A stretch of 53,558 bases of DNA from Planctomycetota bacterium. GTDB taxonomy: Bacteria > Planctomycetota > Phycisphaerae > SM23-33 > FEN-1343. The position numbers were made by a program, and so were the translations under genes. The stretch's first letter is position 1. Each line of letters opens with the position of its first letter. Shown here in pieces: positions 1 through 7,617 of the stretch. The notes under the pieces were generated by a model. That model was given only the letters and a program-made list of their open reading frames with translations. It had not been told where the DNA came from and did not search any database. The stretch is taken from positions 1 to 53,558 of the forward strand of contig JAAYZK010000233.1 of assembly GCA_012514895.1 (NCBI GenBank), given 5' to 3'.

Positions 1-1
1 C

Positions 2-928
2 CTCGTGCGCGGCCGCGCGTACGCGCGCTTCGCCGCCCATATCCTCCTGAACGCCGGGCGGATGTTCGAGGTCCACCGCGCCGCCCTGGAGACCCATCGG
101 CGCCGGCACGGCATCACCAACCCCGCACAGCCGGTGAGCGACCTGCGGACCGCCGACGGGGCGGTGGAGGTGCCCCTATGGGCCTTCCGGGGCGAGAAGG
201 GCCGCGAGCCGCTCTACGTCGTGGCGGCAGGCGACACGATCGAGCTGCGAACGCCGGCGGGGCCGCTGATCCGCCTGCCGGCCGATCCGGACGGGGCGAC
301 GGATGCCATCGCCGCTTTCAGCGCCTCGGGCGGTTGGATCGCCCCGCGGGCGCTGACGCTGACGATGTTCCTGCGGGCGTTCGTGGCCGACGTCTTCATC
401 CACGGCACCGGCGGGGCGCGGTATGATGTGCTCGGCGACGCCTTGACCGAGGCGTGGTACGACTGGAAGCCGCCGCCGTTCGGCGTGGCGACCGCGACGC
501 TGCGGCTGCCCCTGCCGCGCTACGACGTGACGCCGGGCGACCTGGCGTCGGCGCGGTGGCAGGCGCACCACCTGCACCACAACCCGTGGCTCGGGCGCCA
601 GCGGCAGACGCCGCCGCCGGTCGCCCAGCGCCTGCACGCGGCCAAGACGGCGGCCGTCCAGCGGGCCGCGGCGATGGAGCCTTTTTCCGCCGGCCGCGCC
701 GAGGCGTTTGAGGAGATCCACCGGGTCAATGAGCAGCTCCGCGCCCTGCTGGCCGATGCGCAGCAGCAGGCGGCCCGGCGGGTCGAGCGGCTGGAGGCGC
801 AGCTCGAGCACAACCGCCTCGCCGACGACCGCGAGTACTTTTTCGCGCTGATGCCTCGGGAGAAACTCGAAGGGCTGATCGACCAGGCGCGCCAGTGGGC
901 GGCGGCGGGGATGATCTACAGGAGGTGA
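2..928 (+). CDS. Hypothetical protein, 5'-truncated by window edge
   Basis: The reading frame is already open at the window edge, so the true start lies upstream; about 308 codons are visible. I do not recognise the family. The middle of the protein carries a compact motif FIHGTGGARYD (about residue 130), which looks like a conserved functional site. The last 100 residues are charged, Ala/Gln/Arg-rich and predicted by eye to be a coiled coil. No signal peptide or membrane segment is visible in the part present. The stop codon sits inside the AGGAGGTGA that also serves as the ribosome binding site of rnpA, so the two genes are probably co-transcribed. Function unknown. Confidence 0.75.
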   Translation, partial: LVRGRAYARFAAHILLNAGRMFEVHRAALETHRRRHGITNPAQPVSDLRTADGAVEVPLWAFRGEKGREPLYVVAAGDTIELRTPAGPLIRLPADPDGATDAIAAFSASGGWIAPRALTLTMFLRAFVADVFIHGTGGARYDVLGDALTEAWYDWKPPPFGVATATLRLPLPRYDVTPGDLASARWQAHHLHHNPWLGRQRQTPPPVAQRLHAAKTAAVQRAAAMEPFSAGRAEAFEEIHRVNEQLRALLADAQQQAARRVERLEAQLEHNRLADDREYFFALMPREKLEGLIDQARQWAAAGMIYRR

Positions 929-936
929 CGGGACGG

Positions 937-1299
937 ATGAGTTCGCCGGCCAGGCCGAATCGGTTGTCCAGCGGCGCCCGGATCGCCGAGCTGTTCGAGC
1001 GCGGCATGCGGGTGGGGGACCGGTCCATCGTCGTGATCGGCCTGCCGAACGACCAGGCCCTGACGCGCCTGGCGGTCGCCGTCGGCCGTCGGGGCACGCG
1101 CACGGCGGTGGCGCGCAACCGCCTCAAGCGCCTCTGTCGCGAGGCCTTTCGGCGCGAGCTGCCGTCGCTGCCTTCGGGGCTGGATCTGATCATCCTGCCC
1201 AAGGCGGGCCAGATCCACACCGTCGACTCCCTCGCCCGCAGCCTGGCGCCGCTGGCCGACAAGCTGGCCAGACGCCTGGGAGGGCCCGGCCGTGACTGA
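937..1299 (+). CDS. rnpA: Ribonuclease P protein component
   Basis: Encodes the small basic protein (120 aa) that assists the catalytic P RNA in removing 5' leaders from pre-tRNAs. The diagnostic RNR box ([13 protein letters not shown]) lies at residues 60-72, preceded by the hydrophobic strand LAVAVGRR and followed by DLIILPK, as in the family. The ATG at 937 is chosen because AGGAGG ends 11 bases upstream; an in-frame GTG at 895 would add an unrelated glycine-rich stretch inside the previous gene. It overlaps yidD by 8 bases, the usual rnpA-yidD arrangement. The rpmH gene that often precedes rnpA is not directly upstream; an unrelated reading frame occupies that place. Confidence 0.93.
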   Translation: MSSPARPNRLSSGARIAELFERGMRVGDRSIVVIGLPNDQALTRLAVAVGRRGTRTAVARNRLKRLCREAFRRELPSLPSGLDLIILPKAGQIHTVDSLARSLAPLADKLARRLGGPGRD

Positions 1300-1540
1300 G
1301 GCGCCTCCGGTCCGTTTCCGCCGCCGTCCGGTCAGTTGGCTGCTGATCGCGATGGTCCGCCTGTACCAGGGGACGCTGTCGCGCTGGCTGGGGGGGCAGT
1401 GCCGTTTCGTCCCCACCTGCAGCGCCTATTTCATCGAAGCCGTCGCCCGCAAAGGCGCCCTGCGCGGCACCGCGGCGGGGCTGTGGCGGATCCTCAGGTG
1501 TCACCCGTTCGGCAAGGGCGGATATGATCCGGTCAAGTGA
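1292..1540 (+). CDS. yidD: Membrane protein insertion efficiency factor YidD
   Basis: Small (82 aa) membrane-associated protein thought to help YidC insert inner-membrane proteins. The family signature [10 protein letters not shown] is at residues 37-46 and the C-terminal [11 protein letters not shown] is complete. The N-terminus has an amphipathic or hydrophobic helix ([11 protein letters not shown]) that would lie on the membrane. The start is a GTG at 1292 inside the end of rnpA (8 bp overlap), so translation is probably coupled. yidC is not in the window. The gene ends 11 bp before the convergent aroF stop, with no visible terminator between them. Confidence 0.92.
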   Translation: MTEAPPVRFRRRPVSWLLIAMVRLYQGTLSRWLGGQCRFVPTCSAYFIEAVARKGALRGTAAGLWRILRCHPFGKGGYDPVK

Positions 1541-1551
1541 AACTTCCCGTT

Positions 1552-2571
1552 CTACATGTCCCTTCCGATCGCCTCGGCCACCTTTCTGGCCCGCTTCATC
1601 ATGGCGCAGAACGCGTGGTGGTTGATCTGCTGGGCGGCGTCGGTGTAGGCGTGTTCGGGATCGCGGTGGACCTCGACGAGCAGGCCGTCGGCGCCGGCGG
1701 CGACGGCGGCCAGGCACATCGGGGGCACCATGTGGGCGTGGCCGGTCCCGTGCGAGGGATCGACCACCACCGGCAGATGCGTCCGCTCCCGCAGGGCCGG
1801 CACGATCGCCAGCGGCAGCGTGTTGCGGACGTAGTCCTCGAACGTGCGGATCCCACGCTCGCACAGGATGACGTTGGGGTTGCCGGCGTTGATGATGTAT
1901 TCGGCGGCCAGGAGGAACTCCTCCATCGTGCTGGAGGGCCCGCGCTTGAGGATGACAGGCTTGTCGACCTTGCCCACCGCTTCCAGCAGCGGGTAGTGCT
2001 GCATGTTGCGGGCGCCGATCTGCAGCACGTCGGCGACGGCGGCGACCTGCTGGACGGTCTCGCTGCGCAGGACCTCGGTGACGATCGCCAGGTGAGTCTC
2101 GGCGCGGGCCTCGGCGAGGATCTCCAGGCCCTTGGCCTGGAGGCCCTGGAAGTCGTACGGGCTGGTCCGGGGCTTCCACGCCCCGCCCCGCAGGGCGATC
2201 GCCCCGGCCTCGGCGACGGCCCGGGCGGTCTGGAGGAGTTGTTCGCGGCTTTCGACGGCGCAGGGGCCGGCGATGACGCCGATCTTCTGGCCGCCGAGCG
2301 TCGCGCCCGCCGGGCCGATGGCGATCTCGGTCCTCTCCTGGCGGACCTCGCGGCTGGCCATCTTGTACGGCGCGAGGATCGGGACGATCTTCTCGACCAT
2401 CGGGGCATTCTCGATGGCGCCCTTGTCGACGGCGCGCTTGTCGCCGATGCACGCGATCACGGTCCGGTCGGTTCCGACGATCGGATGGTCCTTCAGCCCG
2501 TACTCCCGCACCAGGTTGATGACGTGCTGGATCTGTTCGGGCGTGGCGTTGGGTTTCATGACGACGATCAT
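1552..2571 (-). CDS. aroF: 3-deoxy-7-phosphoheptulonate synthase (DAHP synthase, class I beta type)
   Basis: Catalyses the first step of the shikimate pathway, joining phosphoenolpyruvate and erythrose 4-phosphate. Residues 1-70 form the small ferredoxin-like regulatory domain typical of the AroF/B. subtilis type, and residues about 85-339 the KdsA-like barrel. Visible motifs include GPCAVES (102-108), the [11 protein letters not shown] phosphate and PEP site, [20 protein letters not shown] and the metal-site VDPSHGTGH. The ATG overlaps the serS stop codon by ATGA, so aroF is translated from the serS message. The leader upstream of serS contains consecutive Tyr, Trp and Phe codons, which implies attenuation by the end products of this pathway. 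The class I beta fold is clear; which aromatic amino acid inhibits the enzyme cannot be read from sequence. Confidence 0.95.
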   Translation of the reverse strand: MIVVMKPNATPEQIQHVINLVREYGLKDHPIVGTDRTVIACIGDKRAVDKGAIENAPMVEKIVPILAPYKMASREVRQERTEIAIGPAGATLGGQKIGVIAGPCAVESREQLLQTARAVAEAGAIALRGGAWKPRTSPYDFQGLQAKGLEILAEARAETHLAIVTEVLRSETVQQVAAVADVLQIGARNMQHYPLLEAVGKVDKPVILKRGPSSTMEEFLLAAEYIINAGNPNVILCERGIRTFEDYVRNTLPLAIVPALRERTHLPVVVDPSHGTGHAHMVPPMCLAAVAAGADGLLVEVHRDPEHAYTDAAQQINHHAFCAMMKRARKVAEAIGRDM

Positions 2572-3839
2572 CTCGGTTCAATCCTTTCCATGCCGCCCAT
2601 GGCGGGGCGGAGAACCTCCGGGACCGTGACCGATCCGTCGGCGTTCTGGTACAGCTCGAGGATGGGAATCAGGATCCGCGGCGAGGCGATGACGGTGTTG
2701 TTCAGCGTGTGGCAGAAGCGGATCCTGCCGTCCGCGCCGCGGTACCGCAGGGACAGGCGGCGGGCCTGGAACTCGTAGAAGCGGCTGGCCGAGTGGGTCT
2801 CGCCGTAGCCGGCGCGGCTGGGCATCCACGTCTCGATATCGAACTTCTGGACCTGCCCCTGGCCCAGGTCGCCCGTGCAGACGTTCACGACGCGGTAGGG
2901 CAGCTTGAGGGCCTTCAGGACGTCCTCGCTGTTGGCGAGAATCTCCTGGTGGAAGGCGATGGACTCCTGGACGTCGTTGCGGCAGAGGACGACCTGCTCG
3001 ACCTTGTCGAACAGGTGGATGCGGTAGAGCCCGTAGGTGTCCTTGCCGGCGGCGCCGGCCTCGCGGCGGAAGCAGGTGCTCAAGGCGCAGTAGCGCTTGG
3101 GCAGGTCGGCCTCCTCGAGGATCTCGTCGCTGTGCAGGGCCGTCACGGGCACCTCGGCGGTGCCCACCAGGCTCAACTCGTCGCGCTCGGCCAGGTAGGC
3201 CTGGTCGCGCCCGACGGGGAAGTAGCCCGTGCCGTACATGACTTCCTCGCGGACCAGGACCGGCACCGTCAGGGGCGTGTAGCCCTTGGCGACCATCATG
3301 TCCATCGCCAGCCGCAGCACCGCCTGGTGGAGCATGCAGCCGGCGCCCTTGAGGATGTAGTTGCGCGAGCCGGCGAGCTTGACCCCGCGGGGCATGTCGA
3401 TGATGTCGAGCTTCTCGCCGAGCTGCATGTGGTCCAGCGGCTCGAAGTCGAAGCGGGGGACCTCGCCGACGCGGCGGAGTTCGACGTTCTCGGTGTCGTC
3501 GGCCCCCAGCGGCACCTCCGGGGCGGCCGGCTGGGGCACCAGCAGCAGCAGTTCCCGCAGCTTGGGCTCCAGTTCCTCCAGAACGTCCGAGGCCGCCTTG
3601 CCCTGGGCCTTCAGCTCGGCCATCTCGGCGATTTTGGCGTCCTTTTCGGCACCGGTGAGCTTGGGGATCGCCTTGCCGGCGGCGTTCTGGGCGGTGCGGA
3701 CGTCCTGCAGCTTCCGCTGGGCGTCCAGCACGCGGCGGTCGATCTCGATGATGGCCGGGATGTCCACGTCGATCCGCTTGTCGGCGGCGGCCTTGATGTA
3801 CGCCTCACTGTTGGCTCGCAAGTCCTTGATGTCGATCAT
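2568..3839 (-). CDS. serS: Serine--tRNA ligase
   Basis: Class II synthetase charging tRNA-Ser (and tRNA-Sec if present); 423 aa, normal length. The first 110 residues are the long antiparallel coiled-coil arm (TAQNAAGKAIPKL and following) that grips the tRNA variable arm. Motif 2 is seen in CFRREAGAAGKDTYGLYRIH and motif 3 in the conserved N-N-T-x-x-A-S-P-R-I block near the C-terminus. In place of the common serine/cysteine patch before FQARR the protein has HSASRFYEFQARR, a mild deviation. The ATG at 3839 (MIDIKDLR) matches family starts; an upstream extension would run into the leader region. It is the first gene of the serS-aroF operon and sits 123 bp downstream of an attenuator terminator. 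Confidence 0.95.
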   Translation of the reverse strand: MIDIKDLRANSEAYIKAAADKRIDVDIPAIIEIDRRVLDAQRKLQDVRTAQNAAGKAIPKLTGAEKDAKIAEMAELKAQGKAASDVLEELEPKLRELLLLVPQPAAPEVPLGADDTENVELRRVGEVPRFDFEPLDHMQLGEKLDIIDMPRGVKLAGSRNYILKGAGCMLHQAVLRLAMDMMVAKGYTPLTVPVLVREEVMYGTGYFPVGRDQAYLAERDELSLVGTAEVPVTALHSDEILEEADLPKRYCALSTCFRREAGAAGKDTYGLYRIHLFDKVEQVVLCRNDVQESIAFHQEILANSEDVLKALKLPYRVVNVCTGDLGQGQVQKFDIETWMPSRAGYGETHSASRFYEFQARRLSLRYRGADGRIRFCHTLNNTVIASPRILIPILELYQNADGSVTVPEVLRPAMGGMERIEPR

Positions 3840-3962
3840 CGTCGTGATCCTCTGTCCGTCGGGTCCACCGGCCCCGGTGTCAGCAGGGGTTCTGTGTTCA
3901 GATCGGCCGTCATCCACACGGCTTCGATTGCCAAGGTGACCTCAGCAGATACCCATTCCAAT

Positions 3963-3997
3963 AAAAAAGGCCTCAAGGCCGGTTGCGGTCTTGAGGC
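3963..3997 (-). terminator. Attenuator terminator of the serS-aroF operon
   Basis: On the minus strand GCCTCAAGACC pairs with GGCCTTGAGGC (10 of 11 positions) around the loop GCAACC, followed after one base by six T residues. It lies between the leader peptide ORF and serS, inside the transcript, and so acts as a conditional terminator rather than a gene end. A possible antiterminator is GAGG-acc-CAGGT (4039..4028, straddling the leader stop codon) pairing with ACCTG-ag-CCTC (4003..3993), which would sequester the 5' arm. A second possible pairing joins GGTTGCG inside the leader ORF with the loop CGCAACC. A folding calculation is needed to choose between them. Confidence 0.85.
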
Positions 3998-4025
3998 TCA
4001 GGTTCAGGTTGTCATCGCGATGACG

Positions 4026-4139
4026 CTACCTGGGTCCTCCCGGCCGCGGCCGGCGCGAGCTGCTAAACCAATACGACGATCGCGCAACCAGGCTGCGATA
4101 GGAGCGGGTGACGTCGAGATGCACCGTGACGGTAGCCAT
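4026..4139 (-). CDS. Leader peptide for serS-aroF attenuation (37 aa, Ser/Tyr/Trp/Phe-rich)
   Basis: A 37-codon ORF ending 28 bases before the intrinsic terminator. Numbering from the ATG at 4139, it has Ser at 13, 16, 21, 22, 26, 27 and 28, Tyr at 14 and 23, Trp at 24 and Phe at 25, so the core reads S-S-Y-W-F-S-S-S. Tyr23 and Phe25 use TAT and TTT, the minor codons in this GC-rich genome, as expected for control codons. GGAG with 6 nt spacing supports the ATG at 4139; an upstream in-frame ATG at 4151 would give 41 aa. The residue choice mirrors the two downstream genes: serine for SerRS and the three aromatic amino acids for DAHP synthase. A regulatory peptide with no independent function is the best reading. 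Confidence 0.82.
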   Translation of the reverse strand: MATVTVHLDVTRSYRSLVARSSYWFSSSRRPRPGGPR

Positions 4140-4150
4140 CGTATGCTCCA

Positions 4151-4179
4151 TTCTTATCGTCACGGCAGGGATAGGTCAA
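4151..4179 (-). promoter_or_regulatory. Candidate promoter of the serS leader
   Basis: On the minus strand TTGACC (4179..4174) is followed after 17 bases by TAAGAA (4156..4151). The -35 box is good (5 of 6), the -10 box weak (3 of 6). Transcription would start within a few bases of the leader ATG at 4139, giving an almost leaderless leader-peptide mRNA. The weak -10 box makes this tentative. Confidence 0.4.
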
Positions 4180-4420
4180 TAGACTTTCCGGGCTGCATTC
4201 CGCCGGCCGCTCAGGCGCAACGGATAGGAGCCGCAGAGGACGCCGAGAGCACAGGGTCTTCAGCGGCAAGCAGTTGCGGCGCCAGCCCTCCCCGGGGCTC
4301 TCTGTGCCCGTCGCGGCTGAGCCGTTGCGGTCGGGCTCCGTTTGGCGTGGCGAGTCGGCGGCGGGGGTCGTACAATGGAGGTGTCCAGCCGCCACGAGAC
4401 CCTCTAACGGGAAGAGAGCC

Positions 4421-5701
4421 ATGGATTTGAGCGTACGACGGTCCGGCGGGCTGCATGGTGCGGCCGACATCCCTCCCAACAAGAGCCACTCCTTCCGCGC
4501 GCTGGTGATGGCGGCCCTGGCCGAGGGGACCAGCCACATCCACAATCCGCTGGTCTCGGCGGACTGGATGCGGGGCACCGAGGCGATGGAGATGTTCGGC
4601 GCGTCGGTGACACCCGAGAAGGGCGACGCCTGGGTCATCCAGGGCACCGGCGGGCAGTTGCAGACGCCCGACGACATCATCGACTGCGGCAACAGCGGGA
4701 TCATTTTCCGCTTTTTCACCGGCCTGGCCGCCGCCTGCCGGGGCTACACGGTCCTCACCGGCGACCACTCCATCCGTCACATCCGCCCGATCGGGGCGCT
4801 GCTGGAGGCCATGGAGCAGCTCGGGGCGTTCGCCCGGAGCACCAAGGGCGACGGGCACGGACCGGTCGTCGTCCGCGGGCCGCTCCGCGGGGGGGTCGCC
4901 ACGCTGGACGGCGCCGACAGTCAGCCGGTCAGCGCCCTGCTGATCGCCGCCAGCCTCGCCGACGCGCCGACCGAACTGAACGTCGCCAATCCCGGCGAGA
5001 AGCCCTGGGTGGAACTGACCCTCGACTGGCTGCGCCGCTGCGGGGTGGACTTCTCCAATGAGGACTACACCCGCTACCGAGTCCGGGGCCGCCAGCGGTG
5101 GGGCGGGTTCGAGACGACCGTCCCCCGCGACTGGTCTGCGGCGATGTACCCGATCGTCGCGGCCCTGATCACCGCCGACAGTGAGATCCGCCTGGACGGC
5201 ATGGACTTCGGCGACGCCCAGGGCGACCGCCTCGTCGTCAACGTTCTGCGGGAGATGGGGGCCGATATCGAGGTCACCGACGACGGCGTCACGGCGCGGT
5301 CGTCGCGCCTGACGGGCCGCACCATCGACTGCAACGATTTCATTGACCAGTTCATGCTCCTGGCGGTGGTGGGCTGCTACGCCGAGGGCGAGACGGTCCT
5401 CACGAATGCCGGCGTCTGCCGCCACAAGGAGTGCGACCGGATCGCCGCCATGGACGCGGCCCTGCGGGCCATGGGCGCCGACGTCGAGCAGCGGCCCGAC
5501 GGGCTGGTCGTCCGCCGCAGCGAGTTGCGCGGCGCAACCCTCGACAGCCGCGACGACCACCGCATGGTCATGACCCTCGCCACCGCCGCCCTCGGCGCCG
5601 CCGGGGAGACCGTTATCCGCGACGTCGAGTGCGTCAAGAAGACCTTCCCCCATTTCATCCAGGAAATGGAGCGCCTCGGGGCGCTGATGATCACGAGCTG
5701 A
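4421..5701 (+). CDS. aroA: 3-phosphoshikimate 1-carboxyvinyltransferase (EPSP synthase)
   Basis: Sixth step of the shikimate pathway, transferring the enolpyruvyl group of PEP to shikimate 3-phosphate; 426 aa, normal length. Visible signatures are PPNKSHSFRALVMAAL near the N-terminus, CGNSGIIFRFF (the usual GNAGTxxRF loop), DSQPVSALLIA, CRHKECDRI and DSRDDHRMVM. The ATG at 4421 is preceded by GGAAGAGA and matches family starts (MDLSVRRSGG). A TACAAT -10-like box lies at 4371-4376. The gene stands back to back with serS-aroF, so two shikimate enzymes flank one intergenic region. Its 3' end overlaps convergent kdsB by 11 bp. The loop sequence GNSG rather than GNAG is an unusual variant at a site close to the glyphosate-binding region. 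Confidence 0.94.
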   Translation: MDLSVRRSGGLHGAADIPPNKSHSFRALVMAALAEGTSHIHNPLVSADWMRGTEAMEMFGASVTPEKGDAWVIQGTGGQLQTPDDIIDCGNSGIIFRFFTGLAAACRGYTVLTGDHSIRHIRPIGALLEAMEQLGAFARSTKGDGHGPVVVRGPLRGGVATLDGADSQPVSALLIAASLADAPTELNVANPGEKPWVELTLDWLRRCGVDFSNEDYTRYRVRGRQRWGGFETTVPRDWSAAMYPIVAALITADSEIRLDGMDFGDAQGDRLVVNVLREMGADIEVTDDGVTARSSRLTGRTIDCNDFIDQFMLLAVVGCYAEGETVLTNAGVCRHKECDRIAAMDAALRAMGADVEQRPDGLVVRRSELRGATLDSRDDHRMVMTLATAALGAAGETVIRDVECVKKTFPHFIQEMERLGALMITS

Positions 5702-6422
5702 CGCGGCGGCGGACAAACGCGTCGTAGTCGGCGGGCGTGTCGATGCCGGCGCCGTCGTAGAGGACCGTGCCGACGGCGATGGCGTGGCCGTGCTGGAGGG
5801 CGCGGAGTTGTTCGAGCTTCTCGGCGCGTTCGGCGGGCGTCTGGTCCAGGGCGGCGTAGGTCTGCAGGAAGGCGGCCCGGTAGGCGTAGATCCCCAGGTG
5901 CTGGTAGTATTCCACCGGCTCGGTGCGGTCGCGGTCGAAGGGGATGACCGAGCGCGAGAAATACAGCGCCAAGCCGCGAAGGTCGAACACCACCTTGACG
6001 CGGTTGGGATCGCGGGCCTGCTCGGGGCCGATGGGCGTCGCCAGCGTCGCCATGGGCGTACCGGTGCGGGCGAGCAGGTCGACCAGGTCGTCGATGCACG
6101 CCGGGGGAATCTCCGGCTCGTCGCCCTGGACGTTGACGATGACGTCATCGTCGGCCAGGCCCAGCAGGCAGGCCGCCTCGGCGAGGCGGTCGGTGCCCGT
6201 CCGGTGGTCCGCGCGGGTCATGAGGCATTCGGCCCCGAAGCTTGCGCAGGCGTCGGCGATCTGCTGGTCGTCGGTGGCCACGAGGACGCGGTCGAGCCGC
6301 CTGGCCTGGCAGGCCTGTTCGACGGTGTGCTGGATGAGGTACTTGCCCGTCCGGCGGAGCAGGGGCTTGCCGGGCAGGCGCGTGCTGCCCAGGCGTGCGG
6401 GGATGATGGCGACGGTGGTCAT
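5691..6422 (-). CDS. kdsB: 3-deoxy-manno-octulosonate cytidylyltransferase (CMP-Kdo synthetase)
   Basis: Activates Kdo as CMP-Kdo for lipopolysaccharide inner-core assembly; 243 aa, usual size. The nucleotide-binding N-terminus IIPARLGSTRLPGKPL is complete, followed by VNVQGDEPEI and the late VKVVFD and YQHLGIYAYR motifs. The ATG at 6422 overlaps the stop of the preceding cysteine-desulfurase-like gene by ATGA, making it the third gene of argD, the desulfurase-like gene and kdsB. It implies a Gram-negative outer membrane with Kdo-containing lipid A. No other lps gene is in the window. Confidence 0.94.
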   Translation of the reverse strand: MTTVAIIPARLGSTRLPGKPLLRRTGKYLIQHTVEQACQARRLDRVLVATDDQQIADACASFGAECLMTRADHRTGTDRLAEAACLLGLADDDVIVNVQGDEPEIPPACIDDLVDLLARTGTPMATLATPIGPEQARDPNRVKVVFDLRGLALYFSRSVIPFDRDRTEPVEYYQHLGIYAYRAAFLQTYAALDQTPAERAEKLEQLRALQHGHAIAVGTVLYDGAGIDTPADYDAFVRRRVSS

Positions 6423-7603
6423 GGTCGTTCCTCGGCGGCGATGGCGGCCAGGGCCGCGGCGGCGGCGTCGACGTCGTCGGCCGTCGTGAACGGGCCGAAG
6501 CTCAGGCGGGTCGTGCCGTCCGGATGGGTGCCGATGGTCTGGTGGGCCAGCGGGGCGCAGTGCACGCCCGGGCGTGTGAGGATCCCGTAGCGATCCTCCA
6601 GGGCCGCCGCCAGGCTGTAAGGGGCCCAGCCCCGGATGCGGACGCTGAAGACGTCGGTGCGGCATTCGGCGGGGTCGTGAAGGCCGGGGCCGTACACGGT
6701 CAGGCCGTCGATCGGCTCGCAGGCGGCCAGGAACCGCCTGGCGTTGGCGCGGGCGCAGGCGTGGATGTCCTGGACGCCTCGCTCCAGCAGGTACTGCACG
6801 CCTTCGGCCAGGCCGGCCAGGCCGATGGCGTTGTGCGAGCCGACCTCGAACCTGTCGGGCATGGTAGCCGGGTGGACCGGCACCTCGCTGATCGTGCCGG
6901 TGCCGCCCTCATGCATCGTCTGCAGCAGGGCCTCGGCGCCGGGGCGGATGTAGAGCACGCCGGTGCCCAGCGGCCCCAGCAGCCCCTTGTGGCCGGGCAT
7001 GGCGACGAAATCCGCGCCCCAGGCCCGCACATCGATGGGAATGTGTCCGACGGACTGGGCCGCGTCGATCAGGCAGGGCACCCCCGCTTCGCGGGCGATC
7101 GCAGCGATGGCGCCGACCGGCTGAACGGTGCCGGTCACGTTGGAGGCGTGGACGACCGCGACCAGGCGGGTCTCGGGCCGGATCGCGCGGCGGATCGCGT
7201 CGGGATCGACAAGCCCGGTCCGCGCGTCACAGGGGACGAACTGCGGCACGAGCCCCGTCTGGGCCGCCAGGGCGTTGAAGGGGCGCAGGACGCTGTTGTG
7301 ATCCATCGCCGTCGTGATGGCGTGGGCCGCCCCGGCGGTGTTGAGGATCCCGCGGATGATGATGTTCAGCCCATGCGAGCAGTTGAGCGTGAAGACGATC
7401 CGCTCAGGCCCTTCGGCGTTGAGCAGCCGCGCGATTCGCTCGCGGCACGTCGCCAGCAGGTCCCCGCACGCGCGGGCCTCGGCGTACGCACCCCGGCCGG
7501 CCGAGGCGCCGCATTCGACGGCGAAGCGGGCCATCGCCTCGGCCACCGCCGCGGGCTTGGGGAAGCTCGTGGCGGAGTTGTCCATGTAGATCCGTCGCGT
7601 CAC
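6419..7603 (-). CDS. Cysteine desulfurase family protein (class V aminotransferase fold)
   Basis: PLP-dependent enzyme of the NifS/SufS superfamily, about 394 aa. It begins IYMDNSATSFPKP. The PLP lysine is in MPGHKGLLGPLGTG, the His of the cofactor pocket in AMDHNSV, and the catalytic cysteine near the C-terminus in PGVHCAPLAHQTIG, which resembles the SufS/Csd-like subgroup rather than IscS. The start is uncertain: a GTG at 7603 has AGGG upstream, while a TTG at 7621 overlaps the argD stop as TTGA without a good ribosome binding site. It is sandwiched between argD and kdsB with 4 bp coupling to kdsB. No IscU or SufU scaffold is adjacent, so it could serve Fe-S clusters, tRNA thiolation or another sulfur transfer. 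Confidence 0.88.
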   Translation of the reverse strand: MTRRIYMDNSATSFPKPAAVAEAMARFAVECGASAGRGAYAEARACGDLLATCRERIARLLNAEGPERIVFTLNCSHGLNIIIRGILNTAGAAHAITTAMDHNSVLRPFNALAAQTGLVPQFVPCDARTGLVDPDAIRRAIRPETRLVAVVHASNVTGTVQPVGAIAAIAREAGVPCLIDAAQSVGHIPIDVRAWGADFVAMPGHKGLLGPLGTGVLYIRPGAEALLQTMHEGGTGTISEVPVHPATMPDRFEVGSHNAIGLAGLAEGVQYLLERGVQDIHACARANARRFLAACEPIDGLTVYGPGLHDPAECRTDVFSVRIRGWAPYSLAAALEDRYGILTRPGVHCAPLAHQTIGTHPDGTTRLSFGPFTTADDVDAAAAALAAIAAEERP

Positions 7604-7617
7604 GGTCCGTCCGCCCT

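Noticed and set aside
176-1262. Long open frames on the minus strand opposite rnpA and the first gene.
   Set aside because: They mirror real genes in a very GC-rich sequence, have Arg/Pro-rich composition and no recognisable motif.
1-1540. Chromosome origin next to rnpA-yidD.
   Set aside because: This gene pair is often near oriC, but no rpmH, dnaA or DnaA-box cluster is seen here; the boxes are at 25730 instead.
1537-3939. Plus-strand frames of over 400 codons opposite aroF and serS.
   Set aside because: Both strands of aroF and serS are open by codon bias; conserved motifs lie only on the minus strand.
3840-4420. T-box riboswitch before serS.
   Set aside because: No T-box bulge or specifier loop; the element is a short coding ORF plus terminator, which fits peptide attenuation.
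4274-4420. Longer N-terminus of aroA from an upstream start at 4274.
   Set aside because: The added 49 residues have no family similarity, cover the TACAAT box, and a good ribosome site stands before the ATG at 4421.
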